A DNA stretch of 43,831 bases, taken from the NCBI GenBank assembly GCA_903824185.1, contig CAIJVU010000057.1:1-43831 (forward strand). Direction: 5' to 3'. Every line of letters begins with the position of its first letter. The stretch's first letter is position 1. The notes below the pieces were generated by a model. That model saw only the letters and a list, made by a program, of their open reading frames with translations. It did not search any database and was not told the DNA's origin. Origin of the DNA: an uncultured Hyphomicrobiales bacterium (GTDB taxonomy: Bacteria > Pseudomonadota > Alphaproteobacteria > Rhizobiales > Beijerinckiaceae). Shown here piece by piece: positions 1 through 10,430 of the stretch. The translations under genes were made by a program, and so were the position numbers.

Positions 1-2
1 GA

Positions 3-1307
<1,305 letters not shown>

Positions 1308-1330
1308 GCAAGCACGCGGCACCGGAATCA

Positions 1331-1358
1331 AAAAAGGCCCTGCTTGCAGGGCCTTTTT
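1331..1358. terminator. Bidirectional intrinsic terminator between aatA and lysR
   Basis: A perfect stem GGCCCTG / CAGGGCC with a four-base CTTG loop is preceded by five A and followed by five T. It can therefore end transcripts from both sides: aatA from the left and the trxB-lysR message from the right. It lies in the 73-bp convergent gap. Confidence 0.9.
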
Positions 1359-1380
1359 CATATGTGCTGTATCAAAATAC

Positions 1381-2301
1381 TCAATGGGTCCAGCGTTGCG
1401 CTTTGGCGACCAGAAAGTCACGGAACACCTGCACACGCGCGACTGTCTTCATTTCTTCGGGATAAGCGAGATAGCTGTCGAGGGACGCCATTTCCACATT
1501 GGACAAGACCTGCACCAGACCCGACTCGGCTTCCACCAGATAATCCGGCAAAACCGCAATACCGAGACCGCGTTCAACAGCCCGCTTCAGGGCCGTGACA
1601 TTGCTGACGGTCAAAGCGGGCAGGCGGGGATTGCGCGGCTCGCGCCCCAAGGTTGCGAGCCAATGCACGCCCACCAGATAGGGCGGTGCAATGCCGCCAA
1701 AGGTCATGATGCGGTGATTGTCGAGTTCGGTGACATCCTGCGGTGCGCCATGCGCCTTGATATAATCAGCCGATGCCCAAGCGTGGAAATGCACCGTAAA
1801 CAATTTGCGCTGGATGAGATCCGATTGTGTGGGCTGGCGCAGGCGGATGGCGATATCGGCCTCGCGCATTGACAGATCCAGCTCTTCATCGGTCAACATC
1901 AGCTGAACCCGCACTTCCGGATAGAGGTCCAAAAATTCACCCAGCCGCGGGGTCAGCCAATGCGTGCCCAGACCCACGGTCGTGGTGATCCGCAATTCGC
2001 CATTGGGGCGCTCGCGGCTATCGGTCAGGCGGGCGCGGGTGGTTTCCAGTTTCAGCATCATTTCGCGGGCTGTGCGAAATAATTGCTCTCCATGTTCGGT
2101 CAAGATCAATCCACGCGCATGACGATGGAACAAAGGCACGCCCAGATCACGCTCCAAAGCGCCCACCTGACGGCTCACCGCCGATTGGCTCAAGCCCAGA
2201 CTGTCGCCCGCATGGGTAAAGCTGCCCGCTTCCGCCGCCGTATAGAAAATACGGATCTTGTCCCAGTCAATGCCCGGGCTGTGATAGATGTGATTGATCA
2301 T
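1381..2301 (-). CDS. lsrB: LysR-type transcription regulator, LsrB/VtlR-like
   Basis: A 306-aa LysR-family regulator: N-terminal winged helix-turn-helix (about residues 12-70, with the core AGDSLGLSQSAVSRQVGALE) followed by a periplasmic-binding-protein-like effector domain. The wording of the N-terminus (DWDKIRIFYTAAEAGSFTHA) and of the effector domain (AIRLRQPTQSDLIQRKLFTVH) matches what I recall of the LsrB/VtlR group of Alphaproteobacteria, whose gene commonly follows trxB. Here its ATG overlaps the trxB stop by four bases (ATGA), so translation is probably coupled. LsrB of Sinorhizobium is described as redox-responsive through cysteines, yet this protein has no cysteine at all. The LysR assignment is certain; the subgroup is inferred from remembered sequence and context. 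Confidence 0.88.
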   Translation of the reverse strand: MINHIYHSPGIDWDKIRIFYTAAEAGSFTHAGDSLGLSQSAVSRQVGALERDLGVPLFHRHARGLILTEHGEQLFRTAREMMLKLETTRARLTDSRERPNGELRITTTVGLGTHWLTPRLGEFLDLYPEVRVQLMLTDEELDLSMREADIAIRLRQPTQSDLIQRKLFTVHFHAWASADYIKAHGAPQDVTELDNHRIMTFGGIAPPYLVGVHWLATLGREPRNPRLPALTVSNVTALKRAVERGLGIAVLPDYLVEAESGLVQVLSNVEMASLDSYLAYPEEMKTVARVQVFRDFLVAKAQRWTH

Positions 2302-3281
2302 GACTGTGACACCTTGTGTTCCATGCCTTGGGCTGTCAGCCAGCGCTCGGCTTCAAGGGCTGCCATGCATCCCATGCCCGCAGCTGTCACAGCCTGCCGG
2401 AACACATCATCGGTGACATCGCCTGCGGCATAGACACCTTCAACTGTTGTTGCCGAGGAATCTGCAGCGGTCCAGATATAACCGCCCCCCTTCATCTTCA
2501 GTTGGCTTTCGAACAAGCCGCTCGCCGGACTATGGCCGATGGCGACAAAGACACCATCGGTTTTCATTTCCGACTGTGCACCGGTTTGCGTATTGACCAC
2601 TTTCACAGAGGTTAAAGAGGGCGGGGATTGATCGCCCATAAAGGCCTCGATGGCCGTATTCCAGACCACTTCGATTTTCGGATGGGCAAACAGGCGCTCT
2701 TGCAAAATCCGTTCGGCGCGGAAACTGTCGCGGCGATGGATAACGGTGACTTTGGCAGCCAGATTGGCCAGATACAGCGCTTCTTCGACAGCCGTATTGC
2801 CGCCCCCCACCACAATCACATTCTTGTTGCGGAAGAAGAAGCCGTCGCAGGTGGCGCATGCCGAAACGCCATAGCCTTTGAAGGCCTCCTCGGTCTCGAT
2901 CCCAAGCCAGCGCGCTTGGGCGCCGGTGGCAATGATGAGACTGTCGCAGGTATAGATCTGGCCGGAATCGCCTGTCAGGGTAAAGGGGCGTTTGGACAGG
3001 TCTGCGGCCAAGATATGGTCTGAAACCAGTTGCGTTCCCATATGCACCGCTTGGGCCTGCATCTGCTCCATCAACCAAGGCCCTTGGATCGGATCGGCAA
3101 AGCCGGGGTAATTTTCCACATCTGTGGTGATGGTCAATTGTCCGCCTTGTTGCATGCCGGCAATCAGCATCGGGGACAGCATCGCGCGTGCTGCATAAAT
3201 GGCCGCGGTGTAACCGGCTGGACCTGATCCCAAGATGATCAGACGGGAATGAAGGGGGGAAGGGGTATTGGCGGTCGTCAT
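2298..3281 (-). CDS. trxB: Thioredoxin-disulfide reductase
   Basis: This flavoprotein passes electrons from NADPH to thioredoxin in the cytoplasm. The 327-aa product has the usual order: FAD-binding GSGPAG (18-23), the redox pair C142-A-T-C145-D, the NADPH-binding GGGNTAVEEAL segment with the downstream HRRDSFRAE that marks NADPH use, and the second FAD motif GVYAAGDVTD near the C-terminus. The frame is open for 28 more codons upstream, but the ATG at 3281 gives the family-like N-terminus and the longer version would run into the preceding gene. It lies 46 bases after the ELM1-like gene and overlaps the regulator gene that follows, which suggests one transcript with greA, ELM1-like and lysR. 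Confidence 0.95.
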   Translation of the reverse strand: MTTANTPSPLHSRLIILGSGPAGYTAAIYAARAMLSPMLIAGMQQGGQLTITTDVENYPGFADPIQGPWLMEQMQAQAVHMGTQLVSDHILAADLSKRPFTLTGDSGQIYTCDSLIIATGAQARWLGIETEEAFKGYGVSACATCDGFFFRNKNVIVVGGGNTAVEEALYLANLAAKVTVIHRRDSFRAERILQERLFAHPKIEVVWNTAIEAFMGDQSPPSLTSVKVVNTQTGAQSEMKTDGVFVAIGHSPASGLFESQLKMKGGGYIWTAADSSATTVEGVYAAGDVTDDVFRQAVTAAGMGCMAALEAERWLTAQGMEHKVSQS

Positions 3282-3327
3282 GAGACGCAAGACTCCATCG
3301 CAGAAAGAGAACACAAGAAAAAGCGGC

Positions 3328-4296
3328 TTAGCGGTTTGCGAAAGCGAGCTTGATGGCGTCAGCAATCACAGGAGTTGAGTCTAAAGGCTTATATGCATAG
3401 CTTTCAAGAGTGCCTTGAAAATTTTGCACGGCTCCATAGGCGATTAAGCCGGAAATAAAGCGATTTATTTTTGCTGCATTGCCAAAAAGACGTCGAGACG
3501 GCTCAAAAACGAGAATAGGGCGGCCTGTGATGCAGGCTTCGGAGATCATATTCACCGAATCGGCGGTCACCACGAATTGGTCCGACAGAGCCAGAATGGC
3601 GCGATAGGGATTGGCGCCCGATCCGTCCCAGACATAGCCGCCCGAGGCAGCGACACAGCCTTGAACGGCGTCCGCAAGGGCTTGCGGGGTGCGGCGCGAC
3701 ATCGTGACAATCAAAGCCGCCCCTTGGCGGGTGATGCTTTCAAGCTTTGCCACGAAACTCTGAATATCGGCGTCCGTGAAGTGATGGTTCCGGCTGTTGC
3801 CCCCCACCAGCACACCGACACGCGGATGCGGCAACGACAAGAGTGCGCGGGGCGGTTCGATACGGACGGCTTGCAAATCCATCAGCCGCAAGCGGTGCGG
3901 CGAGGTCAAAGTCCGGATGACATTGGGCCCTGTTAAGCGATCATGTTCGGGCACCCAGATCAGATCCGCCGCTGTGGGGCCGGTTCGCGGGTCTTTCAGG
4001 CAGACCGTAAAAATCTGATCCCCTTTGAACTCTTTGAGGAAGCGAAGGGCAGGGATGGCACGGCGACCCGACCCGATGACCAGATCGGGAAAAGGTCCGC
4101 GCAAGGGACTATCGGGTTGATCGGGGTGTTCGGCCGGATCAAGGGGCCCCCAAGGGGCCAGCCAATCATAGGGATGGCGGGGAGCAATGCGGCGGATCTC
4201 GGGTTTCAGATTCAGCGCTTCCGCCACGCCCAGACATTGCAACTCGTCTCCGGCTTTCCCGTCGGTGAGAATCCAAGCTGATTTCGGATACGCCAA
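3328..4296 (-). CDS. ELM1-like protein (DUF1022, mitochondrial fission ELM1 family)
   Basis: A 322-aa protein of the DUF1022/ELM1 family, named after the plant mitochondrial fission factor ELM1 and widespread in Alphaproteobacteria. Recognisable parts are the N-terminal WILTDGKAGDELQCLGVAEA, the central VIGSGRRAIPALRFLK, VLVGGNSRNH, and the C-terminal VTADSVNMISEACITGRPI. The fold is thought to resemble GT-B glycosyltransferases; the bacterial role is not established. The start is a TTG with AAGG about nine bases upstream; an in-frame stop lies five codons above it, so no ATG is available. It sits 24 bases after greA and 46 bases before trxB, a conserved neighbourhood in this class as I recall. 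Confidence 0.85.
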   Translation of the reverse strand: MAYPKSAWILTDGKAGDELQCLGVAEALNLKPEIRRIAPRHPYDWLAPWGPLDPAEHPDQPDSPLRGPFPDLVIGSGRRAIPALRFLKEFKGDQIFTVCLKDPRTGPTAADLIWVPEHDRLTGPNVIRTLTSPHRLRLMDLQAVRIEPPRALLSLPHPRVGVLVGGNSRNHHFTDADIQSFVAKLESITRQGAALIVTMSRRTPQALADAVQGCVAASGGYVWDGSGANPYRAILALSDQFVVTADSVNMISEACITGRPILVFEPSRRLFGNAAKINRFISGLIAYGAVQNFQGTLESYAYKPLDSTPVIADAIKLAFANR

Positions 4297-4320
4297 GGGG
4301 ATAAGCCTTTATAGAGACGG

Positions 4321-4812
4321 TTAGCGATACACCACGCCGGTGATCTCGTAGCTTTTGCCGCCGCCGGGTGTGTTGACCTCGACCGCGTCGCCGATTGTCT
4401 TGCCAATCAAAGCGCGGGCAATGGGGGATGAAATGGACACTTTGCCCTGTTTCACATCGGCTTCCACATCGCCAACGATTTTATAGGTTTTCTTTTCTTC
4501 GGTGTCGTCATCGATCAATTGCACGGTGGCGCCAAATTTGATCGTGGTGCCTGACATTTTCGACACATCGATCACTTCGGCGCGCGACAGCTTGTCTTCC
4601 AGCTCGGCAATGCGGCCTTCATTCAATGACTGCAATTCTTTTGCGGCATGGTATTCGGCATTTTCCGACAGATCGCCATGGGCGCGTGCTTCGGAAATCG
4701 CCTGAATGATGCGCGGGCGTTCCACCTGTTGGCGGTGCTTTAATTCTTCCCCGAGGGCCTGATGACCCTCAATCGTCATGGGAACTTTTTCCATCGTCGT
4801 GTCCGTCGTCAT
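4321..4812 (-). CDS. greA: Transcription elongation factor GreA
   Basis: GreA enters the secondary channel of RNA polymerase and stimulates cleavage of backtracked RNA. The 163-aa protein has the N-terminal coiled coil with the acidic tip ([20 protein letters not shown]), which carries the catalytic Asp/Glu pair, and the C-terminal FKBP-like globular domain ([20 protein letters not shown]). The alternative ATG at 4794 gives [10 protein letters not shown], closer to the E. coli N-terminus; neither start has a clear Shine-Dalgarno, so the first six residues are uncertain. The upstream leader holds small hairpins and a T-run (see the site at 4821-4853). Likely first gene of the greA-ELM1-trxB-lysR run, or transcribed onward from carB. 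Confidence 0.95.
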   Translation of the reverse strand: MTTDTTMEKVPMTIEGHQALGEELKHRQQVERPRIIQAISEARAHGDLSENAEYHAAKELQSLNEGRIAELEDKLSRAEVIDVSKMSGTTIKFGATVQLIDDDTEEKKTYKIVGDVEADVKQGKVSISSPIARALIGKTIGDAVEVNTPGGGKSYEITGVVYR

Positions 4813-4820
4813 TCAAAAAT

Positions 4821-4853
4821 AAAAAAACAGCATCCCGATGCATGAAAGCATCG
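4821..4853 (-). promoter_or_regulatory. Hairpin plus T-run in the greA leader
   Basis: Read on the minus strand, CGATGC-TTTCAT-GCATCG forms a 6-bp stem. It is followed by GGATGCTG and then seven T, just before the greA start. The second arm can instead pair with the following GATGC (GCATC-GG-GATGC), which would put the stem next to the T-run. It could be a weak terminator for carB or an attenuator for greA. It is weaker than the other terminators in the window. Confidence 0.4.
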
Positions 4854-5025
4854 CAGAGGCTGTGGCTCATATCAAACCTGCACTATTCCTATAGGCCCAA
4901 TGGTAACAGAGGGCCGCCTTTTATGCTAGAGGCTGATCGTCACCACGGGACATACCACTGAAAAACCGGTTTTAAACCAAACCGGCTTTCTTCAATGCCC
5001 GTTGCCGTGCAAAAGCGCGCAAAGC

Positions 5026-8000
5026 TTAGTGAAAATAATCCTGAAGCGCACAAACCTCAAGATCACCCTGCAGATAAGCTTTAATGCCTTCTGTCGCCGC
5101 AATCGAGCCTGCTAAAGTCGTATAATAGGGCACGCGATGCAGCAAAGCCGCGCGGCGCAGCGAGCGGGAATCGCTTAATGCCTGCTTGCCTTCGGTGGTG
5201 TTGAAGACCAGCTGGATGCTGCCGTTTTTGATCGCATCGACCACATGCGGGCGTCCTTCGAGCACTTTGTTGATCACTTCGGCGCTTACGCCATGCTCTG
5301 CCAGAAAACGCTGGGTACCGGCTGTGGCAATAATCTCAAAGCCGAGCGCTTGCAGGATTTTGATACTGGGCAAAATCCGGATCTTGTCGTCTTCGCGCAT
5401 GGAGACAAAGACTTTGCCTGATTTCGGAACCTGTGTGCCTGAACCCAACTGGCTTTTGGCAAAGGCGGTGCCAAAGGAATGGTTGAGCCCCATGACTTCG
5501 CCTGTGGAGCGCATTTCCGGTCCGAGCAAGACGTCCACACCGGGGAAACGGGCAAAGGGGAAGACAGCTTCTTTCACAGCAATGTGATCAAAGCTTTGTG
5601 CCTTCAAACCAAACGAGGCCAGACTTTCCCCTGCCATGATGCGGGCCGCGATTTTGGCCACCGGCGTGCCGATCACCTTGGCCACAAAGGGTACGGTGCG
5701 CGAGGCGCGTGGATTGACTTCGAGCACATAGATATGGCCGTCTTTCAGGGCATATTGCACATTCATCAAGCCGCCGACCTCAAGCGCCAGCGCCAATGCC
5801 TTGGTCTGGCGTTCCAATTCGGCGATGATGTCTTGCGACAGGGAATGCGGTGGCAGGGCGCAAGCCGAGTCGCCCGAATGGATGCCGGCCTCTTCGATAT
5901 GTTCCATGATGCCTGCGACAAAGACCTCTTTGCCGTCGCACAAACAGTCCACATCAACCTCGATGGCATTGGACAGATAGCGGTCAAACAGCAAGGGATT
6001 TTTGCCGAGCACCATATTGATCTGGCCGGTCTTGTCATTCGGGTAGCGGGCTTTGATGTCGTTGGGCACGAGTTCGGGCAGTGTGCCGAGCAGGTAGCGG
6101 TCAAAGCTTGTTTCGTCATGGATGATTTCCATCGCACGACCACCCAAAACATAGGAGGGACGCACCACCAAGGGCAGGCCGAGCTCCTGCACGATCAGGC
6201 GGCTTTGTTCAACCGAATAGGCAATACCGTTTTCAGGCTGGCGCAAGCCCAATTTATCGAGAAGGCGCTTGAAGCGGTCGCGGTCTTCCGCCAAATCGAT
6301 GGCATCGGGCGAGGTGCCCAAAATCGGAATTCCGGCACTTTCAAGGGCTTTGGCCAGTTTGAGCGGTGTCTGGCCGCCGAACTGCACAATTACCCCTTTC
6401 AGAGTGCCGTTTTCCTGTTCTTTGGCGAGAATTTCCAGAACATCTTCAGCCGTCAGCGGTTCAAAATAAAGGCGGTCCGATGTGTCATAATCGGTCGAAA
6501 CGGTTTCGGGATTGCAATTGATCATGATGGTTTCATAACCGGCTTCGGTCAGCGCGAAACAGGCATGGCAGCAGCAATAATCAAATTCGATCCCCTGACC
6601 GATCCGGTTGGGGCCCCCCCCCAAAATCACCACTTTGTTGCGGTTGGATGGTTGGGCCTCATCGGCCAAACGTCCGGCAAAGGGGGGTGCATAGGTTGAA
6701 TACATATAAGCGGTGGGCGAGGCGAATTCGGCGGCGCAGGTATCAATGCGCTTGTAAGCCGGACGCACATCCAAGGCGCGGCGGCGCTGGGCAACCTCGT
6801 GCTCGCTCAAACCTGCCAAAACGGCCAGACGGGCGTCGGCAAAGCCCATGCTTTTGAGTTTGCGAAACGCACCGGTTGTTGTGGGCAAGCCGAGAGAACG
6901 GACTTTATTTTCTGTTTCGATGATTTCTTGCAATTGCTCAAGGAACCAGGGATCGATCCGGCAACTGGCATGCACCTCTTCAACCGAAAAACCCAAACGC
7001 AGGGCTTGGGCGACTTGCAGCAGGCGGTCGGGTGTGGGTGTGCCCAGCGCCGCCTTGATCGCATTGCGATCATCGTCTTGTCCCAAGCCGTCGATTTCGA
7101 TTTCATCAAGGCCTGTGAGGCCGGTTTCGAGCGAGCGCAGGGCCTTTTGCAAGGATTCCTGAAAAGTCCGGCCGATGGCCATGGCTTCGCCCACGGATTT
7201 CATGGCGGTGGTCAGGGTTTTTTCCGCGCCGGGGAATTTTTCAAAGGCAAAACGCGGGATCTTGGTCACCACATAATCAATGGTCGGCTCAAAGGAGGCG
7301 GGGGTTGCGCCGCCTGTGATGTCATTGTCGATTTCATCCAGCGTATAGCCAATGGCCAGTTTGGCTGCGACCTTGGCAATCGGAAATCCAGTGGCCTTGG
7401 AGGCCAAAGCCGAGGAGCGCGACACCCGCGGATTCATCTCAATCACGATCATGCGGCCGTTTTCCGGATTGACGGCAAATTGCACATTCGATCCGCCGGT
7501 TTCCACGCCGATTTCGCGCAGCACCGCCAGCGAGGCATCGCGCATGATCTGGTATTCTTTGTCGGTCAAGGTCAAAGCAGGCGCGACAGTGATCGAGTCA
7601 CCCGTATGCACGCCCATGGGGTCGATGTTTTCAATCGAGCAAACGATGATGCAATTATCCGCTTTGTCGCGGACCACTTCCATTTCATATTCTTTCCAAC
7701 CCAGCACGCTTTCTTCGATCAGCACTTCGCTGGTTGGGGAGGCGTCGATCCCGCGTTCCACAATATCGATGAATTCGGCCTTGTTATAGGCAATGCCCCC
7801 GCCGGTCCCGCCCATGGTGAAGGAGGGGCGGATAATGGCGGGAAGGCCAATATCTTTCAAAGCCTCAAGAGCCGCAGCGAGTGTTTTGATATGGTGGGAG
7901 CGCGGTGTTTCCAGACCGATCTTGGTCATGGCGTTGCGGAACAATTCGCGATCTTCCGCCTTGTCGATGGCTTCCGCGGTGGCGCCGATCATTTCCACAT

Positions 8001-8334
8001 TGTATTTTTCCAAAACGCCCATTTTTTTGAGCGACAAGGCGCAGTTGAGCGCGGTCTGTCCGCCCATGGTGGGCAATAAGGCGTCGGGACGCTCTTTCTC
8101 GATGATCTTGGCGACAATCTCAGGGGTGATGGGCTCGATATAGGTGCGGTCGGCCATGTCCGGATCGGTCATGATGGTGGCCGGATTGGAATTCACGAGA
8201 ATGATGCGGTAGCCTTCTTCCTTGAGGGCTTTGACCGCTTGCGTGCCGGAATAATCAAATTCGCAGGCCTGTCCGATCACGATGGGACCGGCGCCGATGA
8301 TCAGGATGGAGGAGATGTCGGTCCGTTTCGGCAT
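5026..8334 (-). CDS. carB: Carbamoyl-phosphate synthase large subunit
   Basis: CarB makes carbamoyl phosphate from bicarbonate, ammonia (passed from CarA) and two ATP, for arginine and pyrimidine synthesis. The 1102-aa protein shows the duplicated ATP-grasp architecture: N-terminal half from [21 protein letters not shown] with [19 protein letters not shown], the second half from [21 protein letters not shown] with [19 protein letters not shown], and the C-terminal MGS-like allosteric domain ([18 protein letters not shown] onward). The start at 8334 gives [14 protein letters not shown], the standard N-terminus, with AGGA eight bases upstream. The frame is open for 49 more codons but these show no family resemblance. 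Unlike E. coli, carA is not adjacent: it lies 2 kb away with three genes between. Confidence 0.97.
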   Translation of the reverse strand: MPKRTDISSILIIGAGPIVIGQACEFDYSGTQAVKALKEEGYRIILVNSNPATIMTDPDMADRTYIEPITPEIVAKIIEKERPDALLPTMGGQTALNCALSLKKMGVLEKYNVEMIGATAEAIDKAEDRELFRNAMTKIGLETPRSHHIKTLAAALEALKDIGLPAIIRPSFTMGGTGGGIAYNKAEFIDIVERGIDASPTSEVLIEESVLGWKEYEMEVVRDKADNCIIVCSIENIDPMGVHTGDSITVAPALTLTDKEYQIMRDASLAVLREIGVETGGSNVQFAVNPENGRMIVIEMNPRVSRSSALASKATGFPIAKVAAKLAIGYTLDEIDNDITGGATPASFEPTIDYVVTKIPRFAFEKFPGAEKTLTTAMKSVGEAMAIGRTFQESLQKALRSLETGLTGLDEIEIDGLGQDDDRNAIKAALGTPTPDRLLQVAQALRLGFSVEEVHASCRIDPWFLEQLQEIIETENKVRSLGLPTTTGAFRKLKSMGFADARLAVLAGLSEHEVAQRRRALDVRPAYKRIDTCAAEFASPTAYMYSTYAPPFAGRLADEAQPSNRNKVVILGGGPNRIGQGIEFDYCCCHACFALTEAGYETIMINCNPETVSTDYDTSDRLYFEPLTAEDVLEILAKEQENGTLKGVIVQFGGQTPLKLAKALESAGIPILGTSPDAIDLAEDRDRFKRLLDKLGLRQPENGIAYSVEQSRLIVQELGLPLVVRPSYVLGGRAMEIIHDETSFDRYLLGTLPELVPNDIKARYPNDKTGQINMVLGKNPLLFDRYLSNAIEVDVDCLCDGKEVFVAGIMEHIEEAGIHSGDSACALPPHSLSQDIIAELERQTKALALALEVGGLMNVQYALKDGHIYVLEVNPRASRTVPFVAKVIGTPVAKIAARIMAGESLASFGLKAQSFDHIAVKEAVFPFARFPGVDVLLGPEMRSTGEVMGLNHSFGTAFAKSQLGSGTQVPKSGKVFVSMREDDKIRILPSIKILQALGFEIIATAGTQRFLAEHGVSAEVINKVLEGRPHVVDAIKNGSIQLVFNTTEGKQALSDSRSLRRAALLHRVPYYTTLAGSIAATEGIKAYLQGDLEVCALQDYFH

Positions 8335-8745
8335 GCGTCTGTCCTGTCTTGTCTTTTGATCAGGTGCCCGGTTCAAGGGCTCCGTCATTGTATTGTCCAG
8401 CGTCTCGTCGCGCAAAAAAGGCCGCGCTGGTGGCTTATCCGACCCAAGCGCGACCCGATTATAACGCGATGTCATTCTCAAATGGCCACAGAAGCAACAC
8501 TGAGCGGCAAATGCGGCGCGATTCGAAGGATGGTGACAGGATAGGGTCTTAAGAATCCCGCTCCAGCCCTTGATGGTGCTGCTTTTAGAGGAAATCCGTG
8601 GAGCTGGAAAGGGGGCGCTGGCGCTTATGCCCTCAATTTCAGGCCCTCATTGCCCTTTCTTTGCGGGGCTTGTGGAAAAACCGGCGTAAATCGCTTAAGC
8701 AGGTTTGGAATCAGGCCCTCAAAGGGCGTTCCGGAGTGGTGGTTT
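8335..8745. other. Gap between carB and the GtrA-like gene
   Basis: About 410 bp without a convincing gene. It separates divergent carB (minus) and the GtrA-like gene (plus). On the minus strand it holds a perfect TATAAT (8458-8463), a candidate carB promoter. Open frames on the plus strand (for example from 8598) are out of frame with the GtrA homology and look like chance. No tRNA or strong hairpin was seen. Confidence 0.5.
8458..8463 (-). promoter_or_regulatory. Candidate -10 box of the carB promoter
   Basis: The minus strand reads TATAAT here, about 125 bases upstream of the carB start. No good -35 hexamer is found at 16-18 bp, so the call rests on the -10 match and position alone. Confidence 0.35.
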
Positions 8746-9141
8746 TTGCAACATCTCGCCAAGCAATTTCGCATCTATGTTTTGGTTGGCCTTGCGGCCA
8801 CCGCCGTTCATTATGCGATCTTGATCGGTTTGAAGGAAAGCGGCCTGTTGTCGAGTGTGCCTGCGACGCTTGCGGGCTATCTGGCGGGCGGGGTCATCTC
8901 CTACAGGCTGAATCGCAGCCATGCTTTCGAAAGCGATCGCCCCCATCATGAGGCCTTGTGGCGCTTCGTGCTGGTCGCGTTTGTTGGCTTCATCGTGACG
9001 GGCGTCTTGATGGCGCTGCTGCACGAGCATTGGGGGCTGCATTACGTCTTGGTGCAAGTTTTTGCGACGGGGACGGTGATGATCTGGAGTTTTGCGGCCA
9101 ATAAATTTTGGACCTTTCAACCAGCCAGAGACAAAGACTGA
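8746..9141 (+). CDS. GtrA-like small membrane protein
   Basis: A 131-aa integral membrane protein of the GtrA family (Pfam GtrA-like), with four predicted membrane segments: FRIYVLVGLAATAVHYAILI, VPATLAGYLAGGVISY, FVLVAFVGFIVTGVLMALL and VLVQVFATGTVMIWSFAANK. The last segment leads into the family ending FxxNKFWTF. GtrA proteins are thought to move or hold lipid-linked sugars (polyprenyl-phosphate glucose in Shigella O-antigen modification), but many members have no known function. I chose the TTG at 8746 because GGAG lies nine bases upstream and the family homology starts there; a TTG at 8650 would add 32 residues with no resemblance. No glycosyltransferase gene is next to it, so its partner is unknown. 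Confidence 0.8.
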   Translation: MQHLAKQFRIYVLVGLAATAVHYAILIGLKESGLLSSVPATLAGYLAGGVISYRLNRSHAFESDRPHHEALWRFVLVAFVGFIVTGVLMALLHEHWGLHYVLVQVFATGTVMIWSFAANKFWTFQPARDKD

Positions 9142-9292
9142 CTGTGGGCGGATCCACACGGATAGAGCCAGACAATCAAAGCATGGCCCGTCAAAGGGTC
9201 GGTTTTCTCAGTTCAAATGTCATTCGGCCCTGATCAAAGCCGATATTGAGCGGCGTTCTCTCGATCGTCAGTCCTAAACGTTGGCCCATCTG

Positions 9293-9886
9293 TTAAAGCT
9301 CACTTTGCGCGTAACAGGTCAAACCATGATCCGCCCGTATTTTGCGATAGTCTGATAAAAATGTCCGCACCAATCCGATGACGGCTTTGGTCATGAATTG
9401 CTCTTGCCACGCAAGAGCGAGCAAGGCTCCGGCATCAGCGAAGATGGTATGATCGGGCGGGATAATATCACCGATAATCAGTCGTCCCGATGGTGCGAGC
9501 AAATCAGCCAATGAGCCAAGCAAGGTTTCCGCGTCCGCCTGTGGCATATATTGCAAAACCGAATGGATGATCATGCAGTCAACGCTTCCCATGTCCAAAC
9601 GAAGAACGTCTTCGGGCGATAGCACCGCGATATTGGATGCGCCTTGATAGCGCTCTTTCAACAGTTGCCGGATCTTCGGTGCACCATCGCTCAGGATGAG
9701 CTTGCGGCAATGTTTGGCCACTGTCTGGGCAAACAGGGCTTCTCCACAGCCATAATCGATGACGAGGCCGGTTGGGCCATGTAACCGGTCAATGATGTCG
9801 GCACTGATCCGCGCATGGTGGCAATGACGGTGTTTGTCGCAGACATAGATGCTGTGGGAGCCATTCCAAAAATCAAGCCAATTCAT
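9293..9886 (-). CDS. Class I SAM-dependent methyltransferase
   Basis: A 197-aa Rossmann-fold methyltransferase. Motif I is VIDYGCGEALFA (42-53, SAM-binding DYGCG), motif II is the acidic D67 in LILSDGAP, and post-motif stretches are DCMIIHSVLQYMP (103-115) and LLAPSGRLIIGDIIPP (129-144). The substrate is not evident. The N-terminus is rich in His and Cys (VCDKHRHCHHARI), which may be a metal site or chance. The start has AAGGAGA at good distance. Neighbours are a cytochrome c gene upstream on the same strand and the GtrA-like gene facing it; neither tells its role. Confidence 0.8.
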   Translation of the reverse strand: MNWLDFWNGSHSIYVCDKHRHCHHARISADIIDRLHGPTGLVIDYGCGEALFAQTVAKHCRKLILSDGAPKIRQLLKERYQGASNIAVLSPEDVLRLDMGSVDCMIIHSVLQYMPQADAETLLGSLADLLAPSGRLIIGDIIPPDHTIFADAGALLALAWQEQFMTKAVIGLVRTFLSDYRKIRADHGLTCYAQSEL

Positions 9887-9943
9887 GGCGCATTCTCCTT
9901 AAAATACGCATGAACACGGATAGTTTTTGCGGTTCCAGTCTGT

Positions 9944-10321
9944 TTATAAGCGGTTGAGTTTTTTGAGGTAAGCGATCAGATCGCCAATGTCTTCGGGCTC
10001 GAAAATAAAATGCGGCATATTCGCGTTGCCATGTCCGATGGTGATGCCTTCAGCCAGCGACTCTTCGAGATCATCGAGCTTATAGCGCTTCGACAGCGTG
10101 CGGAAGGGCGGCGCTTTGGTGTTCGGGCTCTCGCCTTTTTCGGTTGTCGCGTGGCAGGAGGCACAATTTTCGCGGGCCAGCATTTCGCCATTTTTCAGGG
10201 CCTGTGCTTTGGGGGCCGCCATGCTTTCTGCCGTGACGCCAAAGAGCAATCCCACCCCGAGGCTTGCCACCAACAAGGGTCTTTTGGCCGGGGTCCAGCT
10301 GCGTTTGCACGGTGATGTCAT
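9944..10321 (-). CDS. Secreted mono-heme cytochrome c
   Basis: A 125-aa class I cytochrome c exported to the periplasm. An N-terminal signal or anchor (RPLLVASLGVGLLFGVTAESMA, ending near residue 35) is followed by one heme-binding CASCH (C53, C56, H57). The likely axial methionine is M102 in NANMPHF, and the usual C-terminal helix DIGDLIAYLKKLNRL is present. The chosen ATG at 10321 has GAGAGG eight bases before it; the 13 extra upstream codons would spoil the signal peptide. It sits between carA and the methyltransferase gene, away from the cbb3 cluster, so its redox partner is unknown. Confidence 0.87.
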   Translation of the reverse strand: MTSPCKRSWTPAKRPLLVASLGVGLLFGVTAESMAAPKAQALKNGEMLARENCASCHATTEKGESPNTKAPPFRTLSKRYKLDDLEESLAEGITIGHGNANMPHFIFEPEDIGDLIAYLKKLNRL

Positions 10322-10400
10322 AGCCCAACCTCTCTGCGTCATCTTTGATGAGCAAATCACAAGGTTAAGGGGTTGGTCAATGCCTGCAGGATGGGACGGT

Positions 10401-10430
10401 AAAACCGCGCGTTGATCACGCGGTTTTTTT
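10401..10430. terminator. Hairpin terminator spanning the carA stop codon
   Basis: Stem AAAACCGCG / CGCGGTTTT with a nine-base loop that contains the carA stop codon. The T-run is seven bases on the plus strand and four on the minus strand. As carA is on the minus strand, the weaker side faces the gene; partial read-through into the cytochrome c gene is plausible. Confidence 0.6.

Noticed and set aside
3109-3125. DnaA-box-like TTTTCCACA
   Set aside because: A single one-mismatch hit inside trxB, expected by chance.
5479-8079. Long open frames on the plus strand opposite carB
   Set aside because: They mirror codon bias of carB, lack ribosome-binding sites and show no family resemblance.
8598-8951. 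117-codon plus-strand frame overlapping the GtrA-like gene
   Set aside because: It is out of frame with a clear membrane protein family and has no recognisable domain.
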